NCBI GenBank assembly: GCA_016785225.1
Contig: JAFBJZ010000648.1
Coordinates: 95,001-159,000 of the forward strand
From: Psettodes erumei
Taxonomy: Eukaryota > Chordata > Actinopteri > Pleuronectiformes > Psettodidae
DNA: 64,000 nt
Direction: 5' to 3'
In this document: positions 28,549-41,591 of the stretch, in pieces
How positions within the stretch are numbered: position 1 is the first letter of the stretch
Layout: every line of letters begins with the position of its first letter
Made by a program: the position numbers and the translations under genes
Notes under the pieces: model-generated
Told to the model about the DNA's origin: nothing
The model's input: only the letters and a program-made list of their open reading frames with translations
The model's database searches: none

Positions 28549-29573
28549 ATGCACGGCTGTAGTTCCAGACCTACACACACACTTTGACTTGCAAACAAAC
28601 TTTCACACAAACACAATCCACTTTCACATTGTTGGAACTCACACACACACACACACACACACACTCTCACCCCCCCCCTTCATCTCTGTCTGTGTGTGAG
28701 CAGATGTGGTTCCTGCCCCCAAGAACCTGCGGTTCTCCGAGGTGACCCAGAACTCCTTCAGAGCCACCTGGGATCACGGCGCCCCGGACGTGGCCCTGTA
28801 CCGGATCGGCTGGACCAAGAAGGGGGAGAACAACTTCCAGTATGTAAGTCGGACCGCCCGGAACCGGACCTCCTGCTCGCCGCCGCCGCTCCTCGCACAC
28901 AAACAAACCTTATCTTTACTCCTTCCTGCTCAAACACGCACACGAGCTTCGTTTTGGACCCCAACGTCTGACTTGGAGGTCAGCACCTGCCGACCCGATC
29001 CGGCGATCCCGGCCCGCTCTCCAAGGCGGGAGGGGTAAACCGTCACTGAAGACATTCGGGCTCCTCGAATCCCTTTTTCGAGCCGCCATGCCTCACAAAC
29101 CGTCCCGACGCTCCGCGCCAAGACTTAAGTACAAACATCCAGATTCGCCGAGGCAACAAGAATGCTCTCTTTGTTCCCCGCTCGCCACGCTCTGGCCGCC
29201 GCCCCGTTGTTCTCGGGCCCCGCGTCTCTTCCCCCCGCCGACCCAGCGCCCATCTGTCACCGAAAATGAAATCCATGCCGGGGTTGTTTATCACTTTCTC
29301 CGCCGAGTAATTAAAAGGGAAAGCTGCGAAATGCCGAGTCGCTCGCTTCCACCTTTTTCTTGAGCAAACATCGCGCTGGAGTTTCTCCATCGTTTGTTCA
29401 GAGGAGGAGGAGGAGGAGGAGGAGGAGGAGCGCCGGACGAGCGGCCGCCGTGTCGAAACCTTCAAGCTTCAAGTTTCCTTCGTCTGCAAAACGGATTTCG
29501 TTCGAAGTCAAACACATTTTCCCACCGACAGATTTCCGACGCTGCTCCAGTCGCAGATGTAGACGTTGACGCC

Positions 29574-29613
<40 letters not shown>

Positions 29614-32600
29614 CTCTTCCTCTTCCTCCTCTTCCTCTCCCTCTCCGTCCCTCCCCAGTCCATCCTCAACAACGACGAGACCTCCCACGTCCTCGAGGGC
29701 CTGGACCCCGACACCGAGTACAGCGTCACCGTCACCGCCATCTACCCGGACGAGTCGGAGAGCGAGGACCTGATCGGCAGCGAGCGCACACGTAAGCCCG
29801 CCCCGCCCGGCCCCCCTGCCCCGCCCGGGTCCACCCAGCCCCCGCCCCACCCACTCCCGAGCTCCAAAACAAACACGCCCGCATAATTATTCCCCCCTGA
29901 CGGATGTCACTGAAGTAACGCTGTTGTTTTCTCGCCGTCTCTTTCTAGTGTTGAAGGCTCCGGAGGGTATGTCACTGCAGCGTTGATGGGACGCCTGCAT
30001 GCGTGTGCATTTCAGCGCCTCGCTCGTGCGTTCGCACCACGACCGACCGACCGACCCCGATTCCTCTTCTCGCAGAAGGGAACGCGAAACCGGCGCGGAG
30101 AACTGGACCGGGACGGAACCCGGCTCCGTTTCTCCGCCCGCGCGTGTTCCGGTTAAATTCGAAAAACTCCGTCGCGGACGTTCGCGGGCGTCTTTGGAGA
30201 TTCGTGGTGCGAACGCCGAGCTGTAACACGTCATCCTCCACAGACCCCCCGTGGTCGTGATTGTGTGTTTTTTTTGTTTTTTTGACGTTCCCGCGTGCCA
30301 TCCTCCATCGTTTGTCCATGATAACATACATTTCTGTTACAGTGCGATTCACATTGTAACGCTCACGTCATCCCTCATCGGCGTTCAGCCATCAGATCCA
30401 CGTCGGTGCATGTTGTTGAACGGCGGGGTCGCCGCTCAGCCAACTTCTGATTCACGAGAAAAATAATTAATAACATTTTTTTTAAAATAAATGATTTTTT
30501 TTTAATTGAATTTGATTTAAACCTTTATTTTAAGCAAAACCCCAAATTCCTTCCAAATTTAGTTGAAGTGAGATTTGAATGAGAAGTAGCTGAATCCTCC
30601 GACCTCACCCCGTGAGACTGTGGGAGCGTCATCACCATCATCACCATCCTCATCATCCTCATCATCATCGTCATCATCATCATCACCACCAAACACCCCT
30701 GATGCGCTGACTGTTCCGCCGTCGTCGTCGTCTGACTTTCGTGTTCTCCTGTGTGCTGCCAGTGCTGCCGGAGCCTCCTCGAAACCTCAGGGTGTTCAAC
30801 GCCACCACCTCCACGCTGACGACCAAGTGGGACGCCGCGCCCGGACCCGTCCAGAACTACAGGATCACCTACAGACCTCTCGCGGGCGGCGAGCCCGTCT
30901 CGGTAAGTTCAGTTTGAAGTTGTTTTTTTATTATTTTTTTTTTAAAAAGCGAAGAAACGGCCGGTGAGAGTTTCACATAGAAAACAAAGTCATCAGCGTA
31001 CGTGCGCACAACATCACAGTAACAAATGAGGCTGCGCAAGTATTTTATCTGTGTCGTAACTCTACCACAAGGAAATGAAAAAAAGGCTGCAGGCAAGGAG
31101 ATCAAATAATAATAATAATATAGTTATTGAATTTCGGGAAAGAATAACACGCACAGGAATAAAAGTTATAGTTCAGCTCCGTCGCGGTGGTGAATAAATA
31201 CGGGGGTTTGCGTCTCGGCCAAGACGTCGATATATGAGATACAGTCGTCGTGCGTTCGCGACGCTGGCGTCTTCTCGGCAATCGACCGCGACGCTAAAAG
31301 CGGTGACTGGCCTCAGCGTCGTGGCTGATCAGATTCACACGAACCTGACGCGGCACAACAAAAAAAACACTTGGCTCCTCGTTCTATCGGGAGACCAGCG
31401 GCCGGAGCTGCTGCTCCGACCCTGAACAATGGAGCCGCTGGAGAGACGTTTGCAATGTTTACTCAAGCTTTTACACCCAACTTGGCCTCGCTTCAGGGAT
31501 TGTTGTGTAAATCGGAGGTTTACCAGAAACCTAATCCCCGGCTCTGCACCGGGGCATCCATCATGTTGCGCGTCCAGGACCGGAGCAACTATTTGACCGG
31601 ATTCCTTTTCGGGGAGTATTTTCCTCACGCGTTCGAACACATCGAGGTCTTTATTCTGCCGCTTGTTGCCGGGGCGCGGCGTCTCCCACCGGGAACGTCT
31701 CCAGTCCGCCTCAGCCGCTCGATGACAAATGGATGAATGTCTTAATATGATGGAGAGCGATAAATCTGTCAGAAGAGTCCCAGAGCTCATAAAGAAACAG
31801 ACCAATTATCAGCTGCTGGGTTTGATGGGAACTTTTTACTCTCCCCTGCTTTGATACATGTGTAAAACGTGGCACAGTAAGTCCTGCACCGAAGAACCGG
31901 ACCAGAACCAAGACCCACGCTGACTCAAATCCTCGAGTTCAGCTTTATTCACGTTAATGTACCAAAGTGTCAGCAGAAAAAGGCAGAACTCAAAGTTAGA
32001 CTGTGTGAAACATATAATAATACAAACAATAATAATACCAATTTTATTGATTAGAGATATGTTATCGATAAACGTGTATCCTATACGCGATATACGTACG
32101 ACGTACGTACGATGTAATACTAAAAATGGCCGCCGGGTGTCGCTGTAGTTCGCCTCCCCTCCCCCCGGCACTTCTCTTCCGGTAACCGCGCTCGTAACCG
32201 GAAGTCAGCGCAGAAAATAGCGGTCGCTTGATAAGTTTTTTTTTTTGTTGTTGTTGCTGTTTGTTTTTTTGTTTTGTATTTTTACCGAAGACGTTTCTGT
32301 AATTTAACGTTTCAACACGGTCCGAGTAGTTTTGTAAAAACGTCCTCTACCTCTAACGGTTAATTTATGACGAACGGAGGAAATGACGTCATCGTCTTTT
32401 TTTTCTCCGCGTGACGGTTCGATCGTTTGCTAGCGGCGCAGGTCGTTGCTGTTCATATATATCATATGTTATCAGCGTCATCCCATCGTGTTGATGATGA
32501 ACTAAACAATATAAAGTTTTTATTTATTGTACTGTTGATTAAATCCCCCCCCAAACAAAAACAAGCAATTCCATCTGTTACTTCAAAATGTTAAAACTTT

Positions 32601-33090
32601 ATTTGAATCTTTCTGAACTTGTTGGCATTCACAGATGAATTTTGGCTTTTACCATTTGTTAAACTGTGAGGTTTGTTACACAACATAGATTCATAGCGAG
32701 AACAAAGCAAAATCCATTATTTTCCTTTTATAAAAAGAGAAATGAAAAATGAAGTGATGGGCTTCGCTTGTAGAGACAAAATAAATCAGTAGACCGAGGT
32801 TAAAATATGCTGGTTACTTGGTTTAAAAATCTGCTCTCCCTCTCTCTCAACTCGGGACGTCCCGAAGGAGAACATCCTCTCGTTAATGGCGACGTCCCGC
32901 GCTCGGTCGCCAGACCGGCGTTCCTGCGCCGTGACTTCACGAGCGATTAGCGCTGCAGATAAGTCAAAGAGCCCGAGCGAGCCCCGACTTTGATTGTGTC
33001 TCTGAGATGTTATGACAGCGCTCCCCCAAACAACGTGTCAGGGTCGAGTCCATGATGTCAGCGCCGCTAATGGACCCCCCTCCTCCCCTC

Positions 33091-33137
<47 letters not shown>

Positions 33138-36100
33138 CGTCAGATGTGCACAAGAGCGAGAGCATCTGGTGTCAGGTTGTTTTGAGCGCGGTCACACGGT
33201 ACCGGACGGGATGAGCTCAGGGTTTCCTCGCCGCGCTGAAGGAAGCATGAAAGCGGCGATGTGGATCGGGCCTGACGCTCGGCCCGGTTCCTGTGATGTA
33301 TCGCAGCTCGCAGCAGACCCGAGGTGGTCCGGCTGTGACGCGCCGCGGCATAAATCAAACGCACCGCCCACGCAGACCGAAACAAAGGACGGATGCTGAA
33401 GTGAAGCGTCGGCGCCACGACTTCGTTATTCGAAACATTTACAGATAATTTTCTTATCTGATCGATAACGGGAACATTTGGCCGACGCCGTCCTCGGCCT
33501 CCAGAATCCTCGCGCAGATTCTGTGTTTAGGTTTGGGTCGGCGGCGGGAGCGGCGCTGATGGGAACGGCTCCCGGAGCAGCTGCTCTGCGGGTGTTGTGT
33601 GTTTACAGCGCGGCCAAACAAACTTGTGTTGTTTTAGAAGACGTCAGTCCCTCCCTCACACGACTTAAAACGGATCCTTGACCCGGCTGGGTTTCATGGC
33701 GATGGATCCTGATCCAGATCTGCAGCGTAAAGGGGTCCTCCTGGGTCCAACAACACATGCCGGCTGACAAACACACGACGATCCTCTGTGTTCAGAACCA
33801 GCTTCATCTGGGCCTGTGTCCAGAACCAAAACCTGTTCACACTGAGTCTACACTGGATCAGCTCCAGTCTGACTCTGGTTGCTCTAAACCTGGTCTTGGG
33901 TCCAGAAGATCTGGATCTGGATCAGGATCAGTTTGTGAAATGTTCTTGAGATAGAGTGAGATCTTCTACGTAAGTGTCACATGAAGAATCCTTCAGATGA
34001 TCTCCTGGAGATTAAGGGTCTTTCCAGATTATGTTGTTTTGAGCGTTTTCACAGCTGGGTTTTTGGTTCCGTTGGCGTCGCTCGGCGTTGATCAGCCGTG
34101 TCGTCCTTCCTGCGAGCAGGTGCAGGTCGGAGGGAAGAAGACCAGCACCGTCCTGCAGAAGCTGGAGCCCGACACGCCGTACTCCGTCAGCGTGGCGGCC
34201 GTGTATCCCATCGGCGTCAGCAAAGACGTCACGGCGGACGGGAAGACCAGTAAGAGCGCGGCGGGACTCAAGTTCTCAGCCGCTGTGTGGGACCGACACC
34301 TCCTGACCTCCTGCGCTCGTGTTTCCTGCAGAACCTCTGGGCGGCGTCCGGAACCTGCAGGTGCTGAACCCGACCATGACCACCCTCAACGTGCGCTGGG
34401 AGGCCGCCGAGGGCCGGGTGAAGGAGTACAAAGTCAATTACGCCCCCGCCGCCGGAGGACCCGAGGGCACGGTAGGACCGGCGGTGACGGCCACCCCAGC
34501 ATCGCTCCGCCCCCTTGCGAGCTCACTGGCTGACGCGCCTCACGTTGTTTCTGAAACGCAGGAAACGGTGTCGGCGGGTACGACCACCACCACGCTGCAA
34601 GGCCTGCAGCCTGACACCCTGTACACCGTGTCTCTGGTGCCGGTCTACACCGAGGGGATGGGAAGACCATGTCTGAGGACGGGAAGACCAGTAAGAGCGC
34701 GGCAGGACTGAAGTTCTCAGCTGCTGTGTGGGACCGACACCTCCTGATCTCCTGCTTTCCTGTTTCCTGCAGAACCGATGGGCGGCGTCCGGACCCTGCA
34801 GGTGCTGAACCCGACCATGACCACCCTCAACGTGCGCTGGGCGGCCGCCGAGGGCCGGGTGAAGGAGTACAAAGTCAATTACGCCCCCGCCGCTGGAGGA
34901 CCCGAGGGCACGGTAGGACCGGCGGTGACGGCCACCCCACCGGCATTGCTCCGCCCCCAGCTCACCGGCTGATGCATGTGTCGTGTTTCTGAAATGCAGG
35001 AAACGGTGGCGGCGGGTACGACCACCACCACGCTGCGAGGCCTGCAGCCCGACACCCTGTACACCGTGTCTCTGGTGCCGGTCTACGCCGAGGGGGATGG
35101 GAAGACCATATCTGAGAACGGGAAGACCAGTAAGAGCGCGGCGGGACTCAAGTTCTCAGCTGCTGTGTGGGACCGACACTTCCTGATCTCCTGCGCTCCT
35201 GTTTCCTGCAGAACCGATGGGCGGCGTCCGGAACCTGCAGGTGCTGAACCCGACCATGACCACCCTCAACGTGCGCTGGGAGGCCGCCGAGGGCAGGGTG
35301 AAGCACTACAGAGTCAATTACGCCCCCGCCGCCGGAGGACCCGAGGGCACGGTAGGACCGGTGGCGACGCCCCTCGGCCTCGCTCCGCCCCTTTGCGAGC
35401 TCACCGGCTGACGCACGTGTCGTGTTTTCTGAAACGCAGGAAACGGTGTCGGCGGGTACGACCACCACCACGCTGCGAGGTCTGCAGCCCGACACCCTGT
35501 ACACCGTGTCTCTGGTGCCGGTCTACGCCGAGGGGGACGGGAAGACCATGTCTGAGGACGGGAAGACCAGTAAGAACTGGGGACTCTGTGTTGTTGTTGT
35601 TGTTTGTTTGTGTGTTTGCCGATTCGATTACAAACGAGCGGCGGTCTGTTTCAGGGCCGCTGGGAGGCGTGAGGAACCTGAGGGTGACCGACCCCACCAT
35701 GACCTCTCTGAACGTGGACTGGGAACCGGCCGACGGCGCCGTGCGCCTCTACAAGGTCTTCTACGTGCCCGCCGCCGGCGGCCGCGAGGAAATGGTGAGG
35801 CTCTCCGCCGGGCGTCTCTCGGCTCGCCGGCCGACGGCGAGACCGGCGCCTTAAACGACTTTCCCTTAAAACAGGAGCAAGTTCCCGCGGCCACCACCTC
35901 CATCGTCCTGCGGAACCTGATGCCCGACACGCCGTACACGGTGTCGGTGCTGCCCGTGTTCCCGGCCAGGGAGGGACTGCGCCAGTCGGAGAACGGGAAG
36001 ACGCGTGAGTCTCTGAGGAAGAAGAAATGTTTGTTTGTTTGTTTACGCCACCCTCACGTCCCGTCTCTGCAGTGCCTCTGGGCGGCGTGGGCACCATGAA

Positions 36101-39100
36101 GGTGACCAGACCCACCATCACCACCCTGACCGTGACCTGGGACCCGGCCGACGGCAACGTCCAGGGCTACAAGGTCATCTACGCCCCCACGGACGGAGGG
36201 CTGGAGATCGTGGTGAGACCCCGGGGGATTAAATACTGAGATTGAGTCAATGACACAAAGAGTCCGACGGGTTTTAATCCAAGTTTCCCCCCCGTCGGTA
36301 AAATAACGCGGCGGCGTCTCCTGATCTGGAACCTGTCAGTCGCTCTGAGCCCCCAATCCGTCCAGTCCATGACGATGATGTAACCTTTAAGTGTTTGTGG
36401 GATTAAAAAAAAGAAGACAAAATAATTTCAAACCCGTCCCGTCTGAAAGGTCGGAGCAGCCGTGAATAACAACGCTGTCAGACTTTGTTTGCGTTGTCGC
36501 GCCTCAAAAGAAACAAAAACGATCAAAGCCTCTCGGCGGGGATTTGGTGATGTCACGCCTCCTGACAGGATAATCCCGCCAAGCGTCTAAATCCCGTTCT
36601 TGGCGGAGCGGATCCCGTCAGTGTCTGTTTGCTCTTTTTAAAAATTTTTAAAGAATAATCACGTGTGAATCCTGCTCGTCAGACGTTAAAGAGCGGAGCG
36701 CAAAGATCCCCGTGTCCCCGCCGTCCGTCTCCGTCCAGGACGCCGAAGAGGAATGTCCCGCGTCGGAGGAGAGCGCGCGGGAAACAATCAATCAATCAAA
36801 GACTTAAATCACATGAGAAACCCAGCTGTTGCCTTCAGGGGCAGTTTGAGCTTTCACCTGCCGGGGGTCAGAGGTCAGGGCGCCCTCGGGGGGCGGGCGG
36901 GAGGTCACGGGGGAGCCTCGGGTTCACCGCCTCCTGTGTGTGTGTGTGTGTGTGTGCAGGAACAAGTGTCGGAGAGCACCACCTCCACCGTTCTGGAGAA
37001 GCTGCTGCCGGACACCAGCTACACCGTCACCGTGGTGCCCGTCTACGCCGAGGGGGACGGGCCCAGCCTGTCCGACAACGGCAGGACCAGTGAGTGGCGG
37101 CGAGCGGGACAGGAAGTGGCTTTTCAGTTTAAAGGCGTGTAAACACCCCCCTCCTCCCCCGTCCCGTCTGTGTCTCCCCCCTCAGAGCCGCTGGGTTTCG
37201 CCAGGAACCTGCAGGTCACCGACCCGACCACCAGCACCCTGAAAGTGCGCTGGGACCCGGCCGAGGGCAACGTGCGCGAGTACATCGTGATCTGGGTGCC
37301 GACGGACGGGGGGGAGCAGGACGTGGTAAGACGCGGGACACGGGGGCGGGGGGAAGAACCGGGCCCGGTGCCGGTCCGGTTCTGTTTACAGCTCGCTGTC
37401 AGCTTGTTTACGCCCTCGCCGCTCCTCCGTTGACCAAACATGGAGAGTTTTGTGATTTCGCGAACGCCTCTTCGCGCCGACCGCAGCGCAAATATTGTTT
37501 TGCCGAAGTGAAAGCAGACGTTGGCCGAGCAAACGTGTCCGGCGAGGCGGCTGAGCCCGGTTCCAGGTCCGCTTCACGCGGGAATGTGGGGTTCTGGTGC
37601 TGGAAGGAACACCGGCTCCTCTCAGCTAATGGAAAACAGCGCTCCCGAAGATGGAGCCGCTGTCTTCGGAGCGGTTGACGGTACCTTGACGGGTCCGTTT
37701 CATGACTCAGAAAATCAAGATGATGCGATTTGGACCCGAGCGGAACCGTCCCGGCCCACTGGCGGGTTCCAGCGCCGAGCGTCAGACTCGGTGGACGGAG
37801 ACCAAATTTAGATTTGCGGCCGAGGCCCGGGACGTCCCGGTGGAAGCTTTCCGCTCACATCCATCTTTCATCTGCGAGCTTCTGCTGAGGTTCTGAGCCC
37901 GGTCCAAGAGAACCGGGCTCAGAACCTGTCAAACTGTTGACATCTGCTAAGCCCCCCCCCCACTTCCTGGATACGGCTTCTGGAGCAGCTCTCCAAAAAC
38001 CCCAGAGTCAAACGAGTTCAGAGTTCTTTCTTCCCTCTGCCCCGACCAGGACCAGGTGACCGGAACCACCACCTCCACCGTGCTGAAGAACCTGGAGCCC
38101 GACACCGACTACACGGTGACGGTGGTGCCCGTCTACCACGAGATGGAGGGCAAGTCGCAGTCCGCCAACGGGAAGACCAGTGAGTACCGATCCGAAGACC
38201 CGGGACTCCGAGGCTCGCCGTGAAATGTTCCTACGAACGCAGAGAAGACGTGTCGGTCAGCTAACCGCTCCACCTCCTCCTCCTCCTCCACCTCCTCAGA
38301 ACCCATGGGCGGGGTGAAGAACCTGCAGGTGATCGACCCGACCATCAGCACCCTGACGGCCCGCTGGGACCCGGCGGTCGGCGACGTCCGCAGCTACAAA
38401 GTCTTCTACGCCGCTCAGCCGGGCGGTGAGGAGAAAATGGTAGGAACCGTCCCGCCCGTCCCGGCTCGGTCCGGCGCCGCGGCGCTGACGGGGGGGTTCT
38501 GACGCTTTGTCGCGCAGGAGGAGGTCTCGGGCGGAACCACCACCGCCATCCTGAGGAACCTGGACCCGGACACCCCCTACAGCGTGGCCGTGGTTCCCGT
38601 CTACCCGGACGTGGAGGGCATCCGGGAGGAGGAGAAGGGAAAGACGAGTGAGTGACCCCGCCCGCCCCGGCGTGCGCCCCGCGGCGCCGAACGAACGCCA
38701 AGCAGCTGTTCGGTTCCGCGCCGATCGTCTCGCTTTCCCAGAAGTCAGGTTCATACCGGTTTGGACCGGTCCAGCGATCCGGCGGGGCCTGACATCCAAA
38801 TGTTTTACGACGAGGCGAAGGCTATAAAACCGGCGTGGCTCTCCTCATTGATGTTTGCATAATTTATTTATTTGCTGGAGCTTTTGTTTTCATTTAGAGT
38901 TTGTTTTTTATTACCAGTCAATGCGCAACAGAACAAACCGCAGCCACGGAGGAGACGTTTTTATTTTTCATTTTTTATTTTACAGAGGGGGACGAGAAGA
39001 AAATAGAAAAAAATCGACTGGAAACAAAACAGACGTGCGTTTTGACGTCTGTTTGTTTCAGGAGATCCAGGATCTCGTGGTCCGGGTCCAGTCCTGGGGA

Positions 39101-40559
39101 CCATAATCTAAAAATAATAATCTATTTTAATTTCAATAATCTAAACTCAAAACAGCGGTCGGATCCTTTTAAGAGTGAGACGAGTCCTTCCTGACGTGGT
39201 GAAACCCGCCCATCTGGTGCGCCCCGCAGCGTAAAACAAACGCTCAGGGTTATTTGCAGCAGTTGTTTGAACCCTTCCTTTCCCTTTAAGCCTAAAATAA
39301 CATTTTATTAAAAACGCTCCGGGCTCGGTCGCTGACCCCGCCCGCCCCGCCGCACCCCGCGGGGTGAAGCGAGCGCCCTGACGCGTCCCGTGTGTTTCAG
39401 AGCCGCTGGGCGCGGTGAAGAACCTGCAGGTGACCGACCCGACCACCAACTCGCTGAGGGTCCGCTGGGACCCGGCCGACGGCGACGTCCGCCAGTACCA
39501 GATCATCTACGTCCCCGCCGCCGGGGGCACCGAGAGCATGGTGGGTCCGCGCCCCAGAACCAGAACCTCGCCGTCGTCTCACGTGTCCCCCTCACCCACG
39601 CGTGTCCCCCCCCCCCGCAGACCCAGGTGTCCGGGATGTCCACCAACACGGTTCTGAGAGACCTGAAGCCCGACACCGAGTACAAAGTGACGCTGGTGCC
39701 CGTCTACGCCGACGCCGAGGGGAAGCGCTCGTCGGAGAACGGGAAGACGAGTGAGTTATTCCCGTCCGCGGCGGGCGGGGTTCGTACGCGCCGGCGCCGG
39801 CGCCGACTTTAACCGACCCAACGTTGCGTTGACAGAGGCCCTGGGCGGAGTCAAGAACCTGCAGGTCAGCGACCCCACAACCAGCTCCCTCAAGGTGCGC
39901 TGGGAGCCGGCGGAGGGCAACGTCCGCCAGTACCGCATCTTCTACGTCCCCAAGTCCGGCGGCGCCGAGGACATGGTGAGGCCCCCCCCCCGCCTCCCGA
40001 GAAATCCGGGTCGGGTCGCGCGTCGGCTAACCCGGGTCGTTTGTGCGAGCAGGAGCAGGTGTCGGGCGGCACCACCAACACCGTCCTGAGGAACCTGCTG
40101 TCCGACACCCCCTACACCGTCACCGTGGTCCCGGTCTACCCGGAGGGGGAGGGCCTGCGCCAGTCCGACAAGGGCAAGACACGTAAGTCCCCCCCACCCC
40201 CCCACCCAGCTGTTTTTACTGGGCCCGCGGTTCTGCCGGGCCTGAGGAGAACCAGAGATAAACAACCGTTAATATCAACAAGCGAGCGCGTCCTCAAGTG
40301 AACCGCGGTCCGGCTCTGCTGGGCCCGCAGAATCTCCCAGGTGAGGCCGGGAAGGCTCGGTGGAAAGTCCCTTAAATCACGGGGGCGGCCCTTTGAACCC
40401 CCCCCCCCCCTCACCCCCCTCACCCCCCCCAGGAGAGAAGCTCCTTCAAACTGATTGATGGAACCGAATGAACTCAGACACCGAGGAGGTTTGGATCGAG
40501 CCCGACACTGGATCCGTTTGGAGAGCGGGTCGGTCCCCCGTGGTTGCTTCTGTGTGGTT

Positions 40560-40614
<55 letters not shown>

Positions 40615-40728
40615 CCGTCAGCAGAAATGCATGCTGGGTTCTTTTCCCTCAGTTGTTGTTTTTAATTGGACAGATGATCCAGATGTGACGCGCTTTGATC
40701 CAGGCGTTTTTATTGGTTTGTCGTGATG

Positions 40729-40784
<56 letters not shown>

Positions 40785-41175
40785 GCGCAGGGTAACCCGG
40801 GTTGCCAGGTTTTGAGGCCGCCTCTCTGAACGCAGCCGTGTGTCGTCCAGACATGGCAACCCCCCGTTCATCACTTCTCTCTCCACGTCTGTGATCTTTG
40901 TTTTTACGGCTGTTCTCCAACCCGATCAGAACCGGCACCGGCCACGTTTACGACCCGGACCAGAACCCAGCTGCGTGTTGTTTTTTTTACTTGATGACAC
41001 TCATCACCGACCTCTGACCTCCCCCGGGGCCGCGTGTTAGACTCGACGCCAAAACTCAACAAAACCTGGAACTGTCACTGGAGGCCGGACCGACCTGCTG
41101 CGGTGGGATCCTTCCCCGCGGTTTAACGCAGCGCTGTCACAGTTTTACCGCCTGTTAAACCTGCAGGGATTTATG

Positions 41176-41209
<34 letters not shown>

Positions 41210-41353
41210 GGGGCACATGATGTCCTGGGGGGGGGTCGGGGTCAGATGCCTGGTTTGTCAGCCACAGTGCGTCTTCTCTGACGGACCAGATTACATAATC
41301 CCTGCGGATGACGGAGGATCGCTGCGCCCCCCACCACCACCACCACCACCACA

Positions 41354-41397
<44 letters not shown>

Positions 41398-41549
41398 CTT
41401 CGGGGCAGACGCACATCTGGTTTGGTTTAAAGGGGCAGTTAAGGGTTTTTTGCATAAACCCGACACCATCCTCCACACGTCCTCCTGCAGGACGGTTCTG
41501 CTGAGCTCAGCGTCCCGGGCCGTACGTTCTGTCCGAACACACGGGTCAT

Positions 41550-41591
<42 letters not shown>

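Larger units (their letters stand above)
34250..35569 (+). repeat. Three tandem ~440-bp units: FN3 module plus introns
   Basis: The blocks starting near 34250, 34691 and 35130 repeat with a 439-441 bp period. Each holds an 82-nt intron (starting GTAAGAGCGCGGC), a 140-nt exon, an 87-90-nt intron and a 129/130-nt exon. The 140-nt exons differ pairwise at only 5-7 positions, and intron sequence is also almost the same. This shows recent unequal crossing-over or gene conversion. Confidence 0.95.

Noticed and set aside
32598..32603. Minus-strand AATAAA suggesting a nested antisense gene in the FN3-13 intron
   Set aside because: No exon-like coding sequence on the minus strand upstream of it; a lone hexamer in AT-rich DNA is expected by chance.
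34250..40182. CRISPR-like regular repeat array
   Set aside because: The repeats are coding FN3 modules with splice sites in a vertebrate gene; spacing and content do not fit CRISPR.
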